A DNA stretch of 64,000 bases from Poecilobothrus nobilitatus (Eukaryota; Arthropoda; Insecta; Diptera; Dolichopodidae). Shown one piece after another: positions 1 through 11,090 of this stretch. The position numbers and the translations under genes are program-made. The first letter of the stretch is position 1. Each line of letters starts with the position of its first letter. Location of the stretch: contig OX352772.1 in assembly GCA_947095535.1 (NCBI GenBank), forward strand, positions 32,197,445-32,261,444, in the 5' to 3' direction. A model generated the notes under the pieces. That model was not told the DNA's origin, made no database searches, and worked only from the letters and a program-made list of their open reading frames with translations.

Positions 1-957
1 AAAATAAATTTTTTTTTTTACAATAAAAAAATATAATAATTTTTTTTTTTTATTTATTATTTTAGTTTTTGTTATTTTTATCGTTCATTAATAACGGTTT
101 ATTTTAGTTTTTTTTTTTTATTTTTATATTTTTTTTTTAAGTAATTATTTAATATTAGAATTATTACTAATATACATATATATATATTTAAATATAAAAT
201 AATTAATTTTTATAATAAAATTAATTAATAAATTAAAAAAAAAAAAAAAATTAATAAAAATTTAAATAAAAATGTAAAAAAAAAGAAAATTCTGAAATAA
301 AAGAAAAAAAAAATAAAGTGACGAGAAAAATACTTATAATATTAAATATACTATGGAGTGAAGAATAATAAAAATGATTTATTTTTAAACTTATCAAGGA
401 AATTAGAAAAAAAACATAAAGTAAAAAAGAAAAAAAACTAATGGAATTATTACTTAAATGAATTAATAATACATAGTAATTTGGTTATTTTTCGTTTTGT
501 TTGTACATTTTCTGTTTATTTTTTTTTTTTTTTTTTTGAGGAAAAACAAAAGAAAAATAAATAATATGTTTTATATAAATTTTATTGATTGATTGTCTTT
601 TTTTTTTGTTTTTAGATTGAAATACAATAAATGTAATTTTTTTTCATTTTAATATTTTTATTTATTTTATTTTGTTGGTAAAAGTAAATTTTTTCTGAAA
701 TAAAATAACATTTTTTTAAGTTAACATTTTTTGTTATTACAAAAATTTCAATGTAAATTTTTGTAATTTTCTTTGAATGTAAATGGTTTTTATTCATATA
801 TTTTATATATTATATTAATAGAATGGGAATCTCTGTTTTATGTACATATATATAATTATACCATATTCACAAACCTTTTATTAATGATGTCATTATATTA
901 TTATTAAATATCTTTTAATAGTGTATAATTCATAATATCTAATTAGGTATTAGTGAA
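1..957. other. A/T-rich sequence, no gene seen
   Basis: Dominated by A and T homopolymers (for example a T run near 520-537) and AT dinucleotide stretches. The short minus-strand open frame at 612-797 is Lys/Ile/Asn-rich, as expected from base composition alone, and resembles no family I know. No repeat, RNA or splice structure can be supported. Confidence 0.6.
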
Positions 958-1310
958 TGTTGTTTTTTGACCAAAATTTCAATATAACTGCAGTTAGAGG
1001 CCACTGGATTCATTATGGTACTAATAAAAGTTACAAATTATATTTAAAGCAATTTCTCATTAATAATACCTATAATTAAGGAAAAAATGTTATTTTTTGA
1101 CAAAATTTCAGCAACTGTACTTAGAGGCAACTGGACTCATAGTAGTATCTACTAATATAAGTTTCAAATTATATTTAAAATAAATGCTCATCAATATTGT
1201 ATATCTAATATCTAACCATATATAGGTAGAAGTTTACCAAAACTCGAGCAACTGTTCTTAGAAGCCATTCGACCCATTATGTTTACTGTCTAATAACAAT
1301 ATAATACGTT
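958..1310 (+). repeat. Degenerate tandem repeat, about 130-bp unit, three copies
   Basis: Three successive units align by eye on the phrase AACTGnnnTTAGAggC, found at 986, 1113 and 1250, giving spacings of about 127 and 137 bp. Each unit starts with a 'TGTTnTTTTGACnAAAATTTC'-like block, then this phrase, then ACTGGAnTCAT, and ends in A/T-rich filler containing 'AAATTATATTTAAA'. The copies have drifted considerably. It may be a remnant of a local minisatellite or of a transposon's internal repeats. No coding content is seen. Confidence 0.65.
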
Positions 1311-1945
1311 TAAAACAAAAATAATCTATATTAATGTTTTACTCGTAGTATAAATACTATGAGTGTTGTAATGGATTTTCGAAAAAAAAATAGATTTCGC
1401 TGAAATTCATTTTTTGGACGTTTCTAACTGTGTAAAATTCATTTAAGTATACGGATTGGTCTTATGTTGCTACGTCAGGACAGAAAATTTAAAGTCAGTG
1501 CGTTCGTCTTAAAATATCGGAATACGAATATTTTTAAATATATTCTAGAGCATATAATAATTGTTATACAATTTAAATGAAATTTGATATAAATATCACT
1601 CTTGTGATATAATTGATGCTAAAATAATTTGAGGCTGCGTCAATGGGTAGCCCTACTATTAGGACTCTAAATTAAAATTGTGATATAATCAAGAGATTTT
1701 AAGATGAACTCTTTAAACTTGAAAATTAGATAGAGTATGTTAGAACTTTTCAAAAACGGGACCCGTTTTCACCGTTCACCCCTCTAATATGAGAAGATTC
1801 ATTCCTAAACCAAATTACTGCCCCTCCACGGAATATTTTTTTTTTTTGCAAGAAAATAGTACCTTGTCTTAAATCTCTATTATTAATTTAATCAGTAACG
1901 AATAGTGGTTGTTTTTAAACATGTGTAATTGAAAAAGACATTCCC
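1311..1945. other. A/T-rich spacer
   Basis: No gene seen. A stray 'ATGGGTAGCCC' near 1645 matches the start of the palindrome that begins about 300 bp later, so this part may be an older relative of that repeat. Confidence 0.5.
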
Positions 1946-2124
1946 ATGGGTAGCCCAAAACTTGTAGTAGGTATATCTAACACGCTTTTTAGTTCAAATA
2001 GCCTTATAAAATAAAAATAAATTATTCATACTTAAATTTATTTTAAAAACTTTATTTTATATAACTTATAAAAATATAAATAAAAAGGCTGTTAAATATA
2101 CTACGAGTTTTGGGCTATCCTTAG
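1946..2124. repeat. Imperfect palindrome (inverted repeat, about 35-bp arms)
   Basis: The left arm (1946-1985) begins ATGGGTAGCCCAAAACTTG. The right arm (2088-2124) is its imperfect reverse complement and ends GAGTTTTGGGCTATCC. The roughly 100-bp loop is almost pure A/T and is itself partly self-complementary (ATAGCCTTATAAAATAAA near 2000 against AATAAAAAGGCTGTT near 2080). It could be a small MITE or a hairpin-forming replication scar. No flanking duplication was recognised. Confidence 0.6.
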
Positions 2125-3114
2125 GTTAGCAGCTTTTTATATTAATCTTCATTTTATAGTAATTTCAGGAAATTTAGAAAATATCTATGCTCGGAATTAT
2201 TGTAGTTACCTATTTTTAAAATTGTATTGTAATTTATTTTATTCAATTATCTCCTTGTTTTGTTTAACCCCTTCCGATCTTTCTCGGAATCATATTTAAA
2301 CTTTCTTAAATCATTTTTTTTTCCTTTTTTCGATCTCTTTATAACTTTAAGACATCATTTTTAAAAGAGAAATTTATTGTATATCGCGTTTCTAAAAAAT
2401 ATAAAATATTATTAAATTATTTGTTGGTTCTTTTTGACGAAACTTTAAAGGACGAGAAAACAAAAAAAAAATTTTCTTATTACACTATGTATACATACTG
2501 CAAATTTTATTTATGAGTTTTTCATTTTAAAATTAATTATTTATTTTAAACTTAATAATTTACTTATTATAAAAGTAATTTCCTTATATTTAATATTATG
2601 AAAATAAAAGTTACTTAACTTTTAATAATTATAAAGTATCTTTTAATAAAATTGAAAAATGTTAAATATGTTTTGTATTAAGTATATAAACTTTTTGTAT
2701 CCATAGATTGTAATGGTTCGTTAAAGTTCTTTGAATAAAAAAAAAAAAAATGAGACTCCTTAGACTCCTTTCAATTTAATAACTACATTGAAAACAATTT
2801 TTTTAATACATTTAAATAATATAAAAGAAAATAATATTTTACATTTTTAGTTAAAACTAATCCCTTTTGTTCATATAATTAATGAAATTCTTTTTATTTT
2901 ATTTTAAGCAACATCCAAAATATAATATACATTTACGTATATACATTCTATAAGAATATTTAAATATATTTTTATTGTGGAGCTGATATTATTTAATTGA
3001 AATTTTTCCCTATTTTATGGGAAAAAATATTCAGATGAGGTCGTGTCTCAATGGATTTACCTTAATAATTGCTGTTTCAAAAGTATTTCATGTATTATAC
3101 TTTGTTTTTTTTTG
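2125..3114. other. A/T-rich spacer, nothing recognised
   Basis: No reading frame of note, no repeat match to the rest of the window and no RNA-like structure seen. Confidence 0.5.
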
Positions 3115-3425
3115 CAATAGTAAGTGGAAACCTCCAAGGAAACCAATGAGATGAAAACACGAATTCTCTTTGGTAACCTTGGACTTGAAACAACTAAACT
3201 TTATTTTTTGTTTTTGAAATGGTAATTGGGAATCTCGAAGGACAAGATCTCGTACATTCTCTAAACACGAATTCTCTTTGGTAAACTTGGACTTGAAACA
3301 ACTAAATTTTATTTTTGTTTTTTCAATGGTAATTGGAAATTTCGAATGACACGATCTCGTACATTCTCAAAACACGAATTCTCTTTGATAAACTAGCACT
3401 TGAACTAACTAAACGCCATCTACCT
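3115..3425 (-). repeat. Three tandem copies of a retroelement 3'-UTR module (about 108 bp)
   Basis: The phrase GAATTCTCTTTG occurs at 3161, 3269 and 3376, giving a period of 107-108 bp. Each unit also carries GGTAATTGGAAATyTCGA, ACGATCTCGTACATTCT and ACTTGAAACAACTAAA. The module resembles the terminal segment of the non-LTR elements at 24617-24870, 25862-26320 and 55868-56340 (shared: poly-T, GGTGGAAAnTCG, a 'TTGGACTT...AACTAAAC' block and ACCTTTTAAAAC). The orientation is therefore minus, with the T-rich spacers corresponding to A-rich tails. This looks like tandem amplification of a retrotransposon tail rather than an ordinary satellite. Confidence 0.65.
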
Positions 3426-3675
3426 TTTAAAACAAAAATTATAGATATCTATAGTTCAATATATTGTTTGATTTGGAGATTGGGTTATGGTATTTAGAGA
3501 AGATAGGTACATCTACATATGACTACTGATTATTTATAATTTATTCTATCCTACTTTTAAAAGTTAAATACCATCTATTATATAATACCATAAAACTGAT
3601 AAAATTGCATAATATTAATTTACACTAAAAATAATCCATTTCTTTATATATGTATCATGTTTTAGTTTAATAATA

Positions 3676-4237
3676 CAGTGGAACTGCCCTAACTCGTACC
3701 TTCCTAAACTCGAACTATTTTGATGCATTTAAAATTTTGTTTCAATTGTTTATATAAAATTAGTTTCTCTTACTCGAAAATCTCTTTAACTCGAACTTTT
3801 CTCTTATTCGAACTATTTAATATAATGTAATCTTTTCTCTTACTCGAACATTTTGAGTAAAAACGTTTCATTAACTCGAACTTTATGTTGAAATTGAAAA
3901 CAAAATATAATTTTTGTTATTCTTTTTGTTTTTTTTTTGTTATCATCCTCTCATTTCTGTTTAAGTTTTCATTATTATTTGTTAACACGATGTGCATGTA
4001 TTCAGGTACATACTTGTACATTTTTACATATTTGACAGTTATAAACATTCAGTTCAGGCAAATAACATATTTTTTGTGTTCGTTGTAAATTTGAAAAATT
4101 AAAATATTTATCTTTAAAAGAAAAAATTTATTTAATTATGGTTTGTGCAATTTTTTTTAAGTCTCTATTACTCAATTCTCTTTAAATCGAACCAATTTTC
4201 GAACATTTAGAAAGTTCGAGTTATAGAAGTTTCACTG
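3676..4237. mobile_element. Pogo/Tigger-like (Tc1-mariner) MITE, 562 bp
   Basis: The element starts CAGTGGAACTGCCCTAACTCG and ends with the imperfect reverse complement CGAGTTATAGAAGTTTCACTG; 17 of 21 positions match. A TA dinucleotide flanks both ends (3674-3675 and 4238-4239), the expected target-site duplication. TIRs starting CAGTG and including a TAACTCGAA-type sequence are familiar from pogo/Tigger relatives; that assignment rests on known families. The interior repeats CTCTTACTCGAAC-like phrases several times. No transposase frame is present, and the 67-codon frame at 3885-4088 is not transposase-like. It is a non-autonomous copy. Confidence 0.75.
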
Positions 4238-4239
4238 TA

Positions 4240-6325
4240 TATTTATTATATTACATATATGAAAAAAATAAATTTTTTTTAAAGAAAAATAATTTATTTT
4301 TCCATATGGGAACTTAGAAAGAAATTCTAATAAATATTTTTTTTTATTTTCCATAGTTTGGTATTTTTTTTTTTTGTTGTGGATTTTGAAGATCATTTTA
4401 TGCATAGTTTATTCTACTTTATCTATATAACCAACTATATATTATTTCAAAAATTCATATCAGATATTTTTTGCTCTAATAATAAGGTCTGCTGTTATTT
4501 TTTTTTTAGTTTACGTATATATACGTACGTAATTATTTTCTATATTGTTCATATATTTACTCTGGATAACGAAAGAAATTAATATATATTTTTATTCACA
4601 TGCACATTCTACTTACTTCCAACAAATAATAGAAAATAATCCATTTTCACTATATAAATGTGCTTTAATGGGATCAAATGGATTTATAAACAAAACAAAA
4701 AATACCACAAAAAATACTTAACATTTTCTATTTTAAAAAAAAATATTTTTTTTTTTTTATTAATATATAATTTAAATATTAGATTTGACATTGGATGATT
4801 TTAATAATTATAGTAAATATGAGGTTAATTTAAAAATATTTTCATAATATAATATAGAAAATTAAAAACAAAAAAAAATATTTAATTATAAACAAAAATT
4901 AAAAGAAAAAAAAAAAAAATTCAAACACTGTTATTAATAATTATATTATGCTACAAAAGATGGCTTATTATAAAATAATAAAATTTATTAATTGATATTG
5001 CATACAATTAGGAGTTTTATTGTTTTTTTTTTTTTTGTTTTTTTGAGAGAGAAAAATTTTAAAATAAAGTGATTAAAATAAAACAATTTTGCATTATTTT
5101 AATTTAATTTTTTTTTTGTTTTTATTATTAAGTTAAAATTGTCATCGATTATTAAAAAATTAAATAAAAAAAATACTAAATTATACATAATTCATTAATT
5201 AATAATAAAAATAAAAAAAAAAACGGCTTATTACCGGAAAATATATATACGTTGGAAAATTAAAATAAAAAGAAAATAAAAATAAAGGAGGAACCATTAA
5301 TTTCCGTAGATAAAAAAAGAAAAAGGTGAGTTATAATCAAATATATATATAAATTTTGGTTTTTAAAATAAAATATTATTCTATTAATAATAATTAATAT
5401 ATTTTATATACTCCCAAGTCCCAGTTGGATTTATTTTAATATTAATAAACATCAAAAATCTTAAATACATTTTATTTGTCTCATTTAAAAAACTTTAATA
5501 GAATTTTAATCTAAATTGAAGAAAGATTTCAATGAAAGAATACTACTATCACCACCATTTTTTATTGGTCCTTATATCCGTGTAAATGCCTTTTTTTTTG
5601 GTAATTTTTATGTTTTTTTTATCGAACAGCTCTAATAGAATATTTGTTAGTCTTTTTCGAAAAAAATTTAAATTACTTAATGAATGTTACACATTAGGGC
5701 AAAAAGGAAAAGCAAATTTATGTTATTTATAAAAAAAAAAAGTTTATTTATAGTAAGAATTTATTTAATTATAAAGTCACCAGATGTTTTCTCCTGTCCT
5801 ATTCAAATATTTAGTCATGTTATTGGTAACAAAATCAAAGTATAAGTATAATATTAAATTTATTTTAATTTAATATTCACGATTGCTGTTGCTGAAGAAA
5901 AAAAAAAAAAAAAAGAAATCAGTGATGAAAATAATTGGAAAATAAATAAGTTAAAATGAGCAACAGTTTGTTATTTGACTAATTTTATTTTAGTTGATAC
6001 CCGTAGCATTCCATCTGGTGATCTACATGTTTCAGTCTTGTGACCATATTATATTGTTCAATATATGACAGACATTTAAAGATATTTTGTTATACATTTT
6101 GATAAAAAACTGAGTTTTAGAAAACTTTTTGACCAAATTGATTAACAAATTGAACAAATTAACTCGTGTACTCTACATAGAACATTTTTAAATAGAATAT
6201 TCAATTTACTAAGAGAGGAAATGAAATTTTAATAATAAAAATGGTATCAATCGATAATATTGTATGGATACCCAATTTTTCTTAATATAAAACATAGTAT
6301 TAAAACTAATATTAAATTTACCATT
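4240..6325. other. Long A/T-rich spacer, nothing recognised
   Basis: Homopolymer tracts and AT-rich simple sequence. The 74-codon frame at 4358-4582 is Phe/Tyr-rich and composition-driven. A GGTGAGT at about 5324 could serve as a splice donor by chance, but no flanking exon-like reading frame is visible. Confidence 0.5.
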
Positions 6326-6452
6326 GTTACCTTACAGTCCCAAACCCCAATTCAAAGTTTCTGTATCTTTTTCCTATCCTCTCTTATCTCTGATCTCTAT
6401 CTAATATACTACCACCCTAGCTAATATACTACCTCATACCTCATTCTGGCTA
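6326..6452 (+). mobile_element. Non-LTR retrotransposon 3'-UTR fragment (subfamily 2)
   Basis: This is the reverse complement of segments at 28400-28480 and 40740-40800. Shared phrases, read on the minus strand here, are GTAGTATATTAnCTAGG, a GGGATAGGA-like run and AACnTTGAATTGGG. It lacks the coding part and the poly-A tail. The orientation is opposite to the 28.3-kb and 40.6-kb copies, so it is scored plus. It includes a local duplication of CTAATATACTACC (about 6400-6432). Confidence 0.5.
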
Positions 6453-6749
6453 TAAAAGCGTCAATTACTATTATAGTCACATTTGTATATGTTATATTTC
6501 AGTCGTCAAAATTTAAATACTGTAAAAATTGTAAGAATACTTAAAATTTATAAATGTAATATTAGGTTTAAATAAATGAATTGTATTGAATTGATGATGA
6601 TTTATTCATTTCTTGTAGATTTCGTCAGGGGTAAGTAAAATAGTTTTATTTTTTAAATCAAAAACAATAGTTGCCTATAAATTATATCTGGTTAGTGTAT
6701 TTAGTTCTCTAAATCACCACAATACCGATAATATTATAGATGTTTAAAC

Positions 6750-7055
6750 TGGACACTTTTCGGCCGGCAGACATGCCAGAAGTTGAGGACTACTTTTATA
6801 TAACTTTCACAGAAGCTTCAAAGATGGAGAGGGGAAGGGATCATAATCTTTCACTTGCTATGTAAAAAGTCATCTCTTGCTCTAAAAAGAAGAAAGTTAC
6901 TGAAGAAATTATTTTTAAATAAATTTTTCGATCTGTTGAAGGTGGACTTAATCAATTAACAGCGCTTTAAAAGAAGCGCTATCCAATGGTTTAATTAGAA
7001 GGAATACTGGTCTAAGGTATCACAACGAACTTAACTGATCTAAGTGCCTAGTGCA
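6750..7055 (+). pseudogene. Non-LTR retrotransposon pol, C-terminal RNase H tail (relic 1)
   Basis: Broken reading frames match the relic at 10118-10375. FKDGEGKGS (about 6818-6844) corresponds to CKDEEEGKS there, LALKRRKL to FVLKRRKL, and DLLKVDLIN to DLSEVDLIN, followed by a stop-interrupted tail ending in WFN. In I/Jockey/LOA-type pol proteins this is the region after RNase H, with the pattern C-acidic-LLCECP-RR-LG and then DL-x5-L-x-F. Here the LLCECP core is destroyed by a frameshift and stops. It is 5'-truncated, and the 3' tail is not clear. Confidence 0.55.
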
Positions 7056-7059
7056 TTTG

Positions 7060-9380
7060 TGTCTAGCTATAGCTAGTACATTTAGTAAAAACCAGTTTAA
7101 CATCTAGTTTATTCTGCATATAAGTCTATACATAAATAAGACATGACGTAACAAATATGACTTGTGTGTGTCAACATAATACCAAATATTTGTATTTTGA
7201 TGACAATGCTCTCATAGTTTTTAATAAACAAATTTTCGAAACAAATTTCTTTGTTGATAAATTTCATTTATTTTTAATGCATATAATATACATTTATTAA
7301 TATATAATATACATATATATTTTATTAATAAATATTTAAAAAATATATACATACATATATATATCATAAAAATTTTAAAAAATCTGTAATAAGTTCTTTG
7401 AACTTTAAATAATATATTTATAAAAGTTACATATTAAGCATATTTAACAAAATCATGATAAGGTCGATAAAAACGATTTCTCAAGAATAAATAATTGTTG
7501 AAACTTCTTAAAATAAGATTATGTTTTTCTTAAATAAAAACTTAAGTAAAACCTTTGAAAACAAAACAAAAATTAATTTATTTTGTTGAATTTTACTGTT
7601 ATTTTTGTTTTTATCCTTAAGAGTCCTGCATTTAATCATATGCTAACGCAACTAAGAAAACAAAAAAAAAAAAAAGAAAAAACGGAAAAAAAAACTACGA
7701 CATTTCTAACATATAATAAATAAGAATTGCAGATAAATCTTGTTTTAGTTTATCACCTGTAAATGAGAAAAAAATATATTTTCATCGTAATTGCCTTTAT
7801 ATCAGATCTGGTAGATATATTGTAATATCTGTCATGAGATTGAACATTTTTTTGATTTTTAAAATAAGTAAAGCCAAGTACCTACTTATTTGTTAAAATA
7901 ACTAAAAATTAACTTTTTTTTTTAATTTTTCAAACTAAATATTTAATAAATGGAATTTGTCTCACGGGCAAATCTCTTTTGCAAAGTACCTACAATTTTT
8001 TTCTCATCTTATTTTCAAGTTAATTTTATAAAATATCTTTAAAATTTAAATACATTTATAATATCTATTTATACAATATATATACGATATTAAAATTATA
8101 TACGATTGAAACTAAACGTTAACTGGATTTGATGTTTTCATTTCTATGATTTCCCAAATTTTCCATTCGGAAAATCCATTTTTTTTTTTTTGTATATTTT
8201 TTGTTTTTCTGTTTTTATGAATTTTTTAAAAGATTTATGAGAACATGTACTTGTTTTATACATTATACTTTTGTCTTGTTTTGATTAATTTATGAGATTC
8301 ATGTATGAGAGTCGCCCAGCTATACTAGTGATGATAAATATATTTTCATATATATTGAACAATACATATATATATAGGGCGAAAGGCATTTATTATAATT
8401 ATCTTCAGTAGATAATGTCTACCAGCATTGATTTAATAGAGATTGAAAGTTTTTTAGAAAATTTTTGGTAAAATATTTCATTAATCCCATATTCTACACA
8501 CTAAAAAATAAATCAAAAAAAAAAAAAAACAAAAACTTAAAAAAAAAATTTCTTTAGAATGTCAAAGATGTTATAAAATATTTTTATTCATTTTTGTTTT
8601 TGATCCTGGCCCGTTCAGGTATATGTAGATATATCTTTCAAAAAACAGAAAAAAAAAAAATAGGAATACCTTCTTTTTTTCGTATAGTTATAAAACTTTT
8701 TATTTTTAGTTTTTGTTTTTATTTTTTGTTTTTCAAAGTTTATACGTAAAAAATAACTTTAGTGTCGAGTGAATTTTATTTAGGAAGAAAATATAAAATA
8801 TCTGATGGATCGTATTGTATTTATAGGTACTTGGCTATACCTAACCTTTTTAATTTTTGATTTTGTTTTTTGTTTGTGTTGCAGGATAATAAGAACAAAA
8901 CATTAAAAAAAAAAAAATGAAAAAAAACATGAAGAATGTCCTGGGAATTAAAACTTGGAAAGTTTTATTCATATATATAATACGTACCTATTGTTTTATT
9001 TGCTGTTATTATTTGTTTTTGTTACTTTTGTGAAAAATATAAATTCTAACCTTTATAGAAAGATTTTTGTTTGATGTCTTATTGTTAAAAAGTTGAGATG
9101 GCTTTTTTGCTATGATTAAATCAGGGAGGAATAAAAAAAAGATATTTTAGTTTTTTCTTTAAGTTTAGGTGATTTTTTGTTTTTTTTTGAAAGAAGTGGA
9201 TAAATAGTTTTAGTTTTGGCATTTTTAAACCATTAGGTAAAAGTGTAAGGTAGTTTTCTTTCAGACTTTTAATAAAGTTGAAACTATTTCAATTGTTATA
9301 TACTTTTATTAAAATCATTTTTAGTGGTTGATAAAATTTTATTTTATTTTTGTTTGTTTGTGTTAATTTCGGGTCTATGA
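7060..9380. other. A/T-rich spacer, nothing recognised
   Basis: About 2.3 kb of A/T-rich sequence with TATATA stretches near 7260-7370 and long A or T tracts. I found no coding frame, no inverted repeat with defined ends and no match to the other repeat families in this window. Confidence 0.5.
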
Positions 9381-10054
9381 CAGTTGGCTTAAAGCTATTT
9401 GGAAAAAAACATTTCGCCTAATGCCATTTGACAAAAAAGACTTATTGCAAAATGCCCTTTCACAAAAAGACTTTTAACAAAAAGGACACTTTACAAAAAG
9501 ACTTAACAAAAGGGACATTTTGTGAAAAGACTTTTAAAAAACTAGTATTTAATATACAAACTTTTTTAAAATATATATTAAATAAAACAAATATAGTATG
9601 TATTTATATTTCTGTACATATATGTACATATGTATATATAGGTACATATATATATGTTAAACGAAAACAAGTTTATGTATACATATAAATAAATATTCTG
9701 GATTTCGAATCCAACACTAAAATCGCTTTTAAATCCCCCCAAGTAGCCGCTAAACAATTTATTAAAACCCTGATTTTGAAACCAACCAAAATCTCTCTTT
9801 ATATACTTATATCTATGTATATCTTTTTAATAAATATTTATTATAAAAAAATTTGTTTGTTAATAATATTGGTTTGTTAAAAGTCTTTTTGCGAAGTGTC
9901 TCATTTTTGTTAAAAGCCTTTTTGCGAAGTATCCCTTTAGTTAAAAGTCTTTTTGCGAAGTGTCCCTTTTGTTAAAAGTCTATTTGCAATAAGTCGGTTT
10001 TGTCAAATGGCATTAGGCAAAATGTCTTTTTGTTAACTGGATTTAGGCAAACTG
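9381..10054. mobile_element. Foldback-type element with tandem-array arms, 674 bp
   Basis: The left end CAGTTGGCTTAAA (9381) and right end TTTAGGCAAACTG (to 10054) are inverted copies, and the complementarity continues inward through GCCTAATGCCATTTGAC / GTCAAATGGCATTAGGC. Further in, each arm is a short tandem array. On the right, AAAGTCTTTTTGCGAAGTGTC recurs with G of the phrase at 9883, 9916, 9947 and 9978 (period 31-33 bp); the left arm holds the complementary array at about 9440-9535. The centre (9540-9870) is A/T-rich with TATGTACATA repeats. The architecture is that of Drosophila FB-like foldback elements or Tc1/hAT-derived palindromic MITEs. The family is unknown and no clean target duplication was found. 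The frame at 9428-9688 is a translation of the array, not a gene. Confidence 0.75.
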
Positions 10055-10117
10055 ATAGGCAAAATTTTTACCTATAAATTTAAAGTTCATTAATTTGATT
10101 ACTTTATTGCTTACTAT

Positions 10118-10375
10118 TTACTGCAAAGATGAAGAAGAAGGAAAATCAAAATCTGACCTGTTGTGTGAATGCCCAGTTTTTGTTTTGAAAAGAAGAAAGC
10201 TCTGGGGAAATTCTTCTTAAATAACCTTTTGGATTTGTCGGAGGTGGACTTAATCAATTTACAGTGCTTTTTGTAAGAAGTCCCAAAAGTTTAATTAGAA
10301 GAAAATACTTGTTCCTGGTATCGCATTTAGCCTAAACTGGCCTAAATGTATGTATCTGCAGCATCTATCTGCCTG
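10118..10375 (+). pseudogene. Non-LTR retrotransposon pol, C-terminal RNase H tail (relic 2)
   Basis: Reading from 10123, the translation gives CKDEEEGKSKSDLLCECPV followed by FVLKRRKLWG. After a frameshift it continues DLSEVDLINLQCF and a stop-broken tail. The C-x(n)-LLCECP-x(n)-RRK-LG arrangement is characteristic of the segment just after RNase H in I-clade, LOA and R1-like non-LTR retrotransposons (family knowledge). Only this 3' end survives; reverse transcriptase and endonuclease domains are absent. It starts only about 60 bp after the foldback element. It is homologous to the relic at 6750-7055, so at least two insertions of the same family occurred within 3.5 kb. Confidence 0.65.
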
Positions 10376-10885
10376 CTATTTATTTTTAAATTTCGTTTCT
10401 TTTTAATATTTGTATTTTTAAGCCATTGATGATTTTTCAGTTTATTTACAATATTTAACATTTAATTATATTGTAAAACGTGCTATTATGTAATTTAGCT
10501 ATATTCATATTACCAATACATAAATTACAATATAGCTATATATAATAATAATTGAGATAATAAAACAAGATAAAGATAATAATAAGACTAAAAAAAAAAA
10601 ATTAATAAATTATAGCAAAAATTTGTACAAAATTTGTATAAAATTTTTGCCAAATTGCTTTCCCTAACTATCAATTAATTATTGCACACTTTTATTAGAA
10701 AAGTCAATAGACAGTAAATGAAATATTTATAATTTTGTAGTATAAAAAAAATGTAATCTGTTTTGTATAAGTACATACATAATTTAATTACATACATATA
10801 TTAATTTCACGTATTTTTCTCCTCTCATTTTAACAATACACTAAATAAATATATAACTAATGTCATATCAAAATATATATTAAAT
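10376..10885. other. A/T-rich spacer
   Basis: No gene or repeat recognised apart from TATA-type simple sequence. Confidence 0.5.
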
Positions 10886-11090
10886 ATAATTCTTGTTTAA
10901 GATAACAGATGTCGTACAAATAAATTTTTTTTTTTTGCTTTCAATAGTTTTTTACAATAGCTGCAGCCAAGTATTATTACATAGTGAAACTAAATGATTT
11001 CAGAAACTGAACTTTAGTCAAATATGAATATTAAATAACTTAGTGAATGTCCTATGCTCCTTATAGGAGTGAAAAGAAGAAAAATAATGT
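10886..11090 (+). repeat. Unclassified ~200-bp dispersed repeat, copy D1
   Basis: This copy is collinear with D2 (14912-15115) and partly with D3 (17791-17960). Ordered shared phrases are AATTCTTGTnTAAGATAA, CAGATGnCGTA, TTACAATAGCTGCAGCC, TAGTGAAACTAAATGATT, TCAAATATnAATA and a TATAGGAGTG end. The last lies in CTCCTTATAGGAG, a small palindrome. There is no tRNA-type A/B box, no TIR and no coding frame, so I cannot place it in a class. Confidence 0.65.

Noticed and set aside
5320..5345. Splice donor-like GGTGAGT
   Set aside because: No exon-like reading frame, branch or acceptor pairing could be supported. The motif is short and expected by chance in 64 kb.
9428..9688. Lys/Thr-rich 86-codon frame
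   Set aside because: It is the translation of the foldback element's left-arm tandem array.
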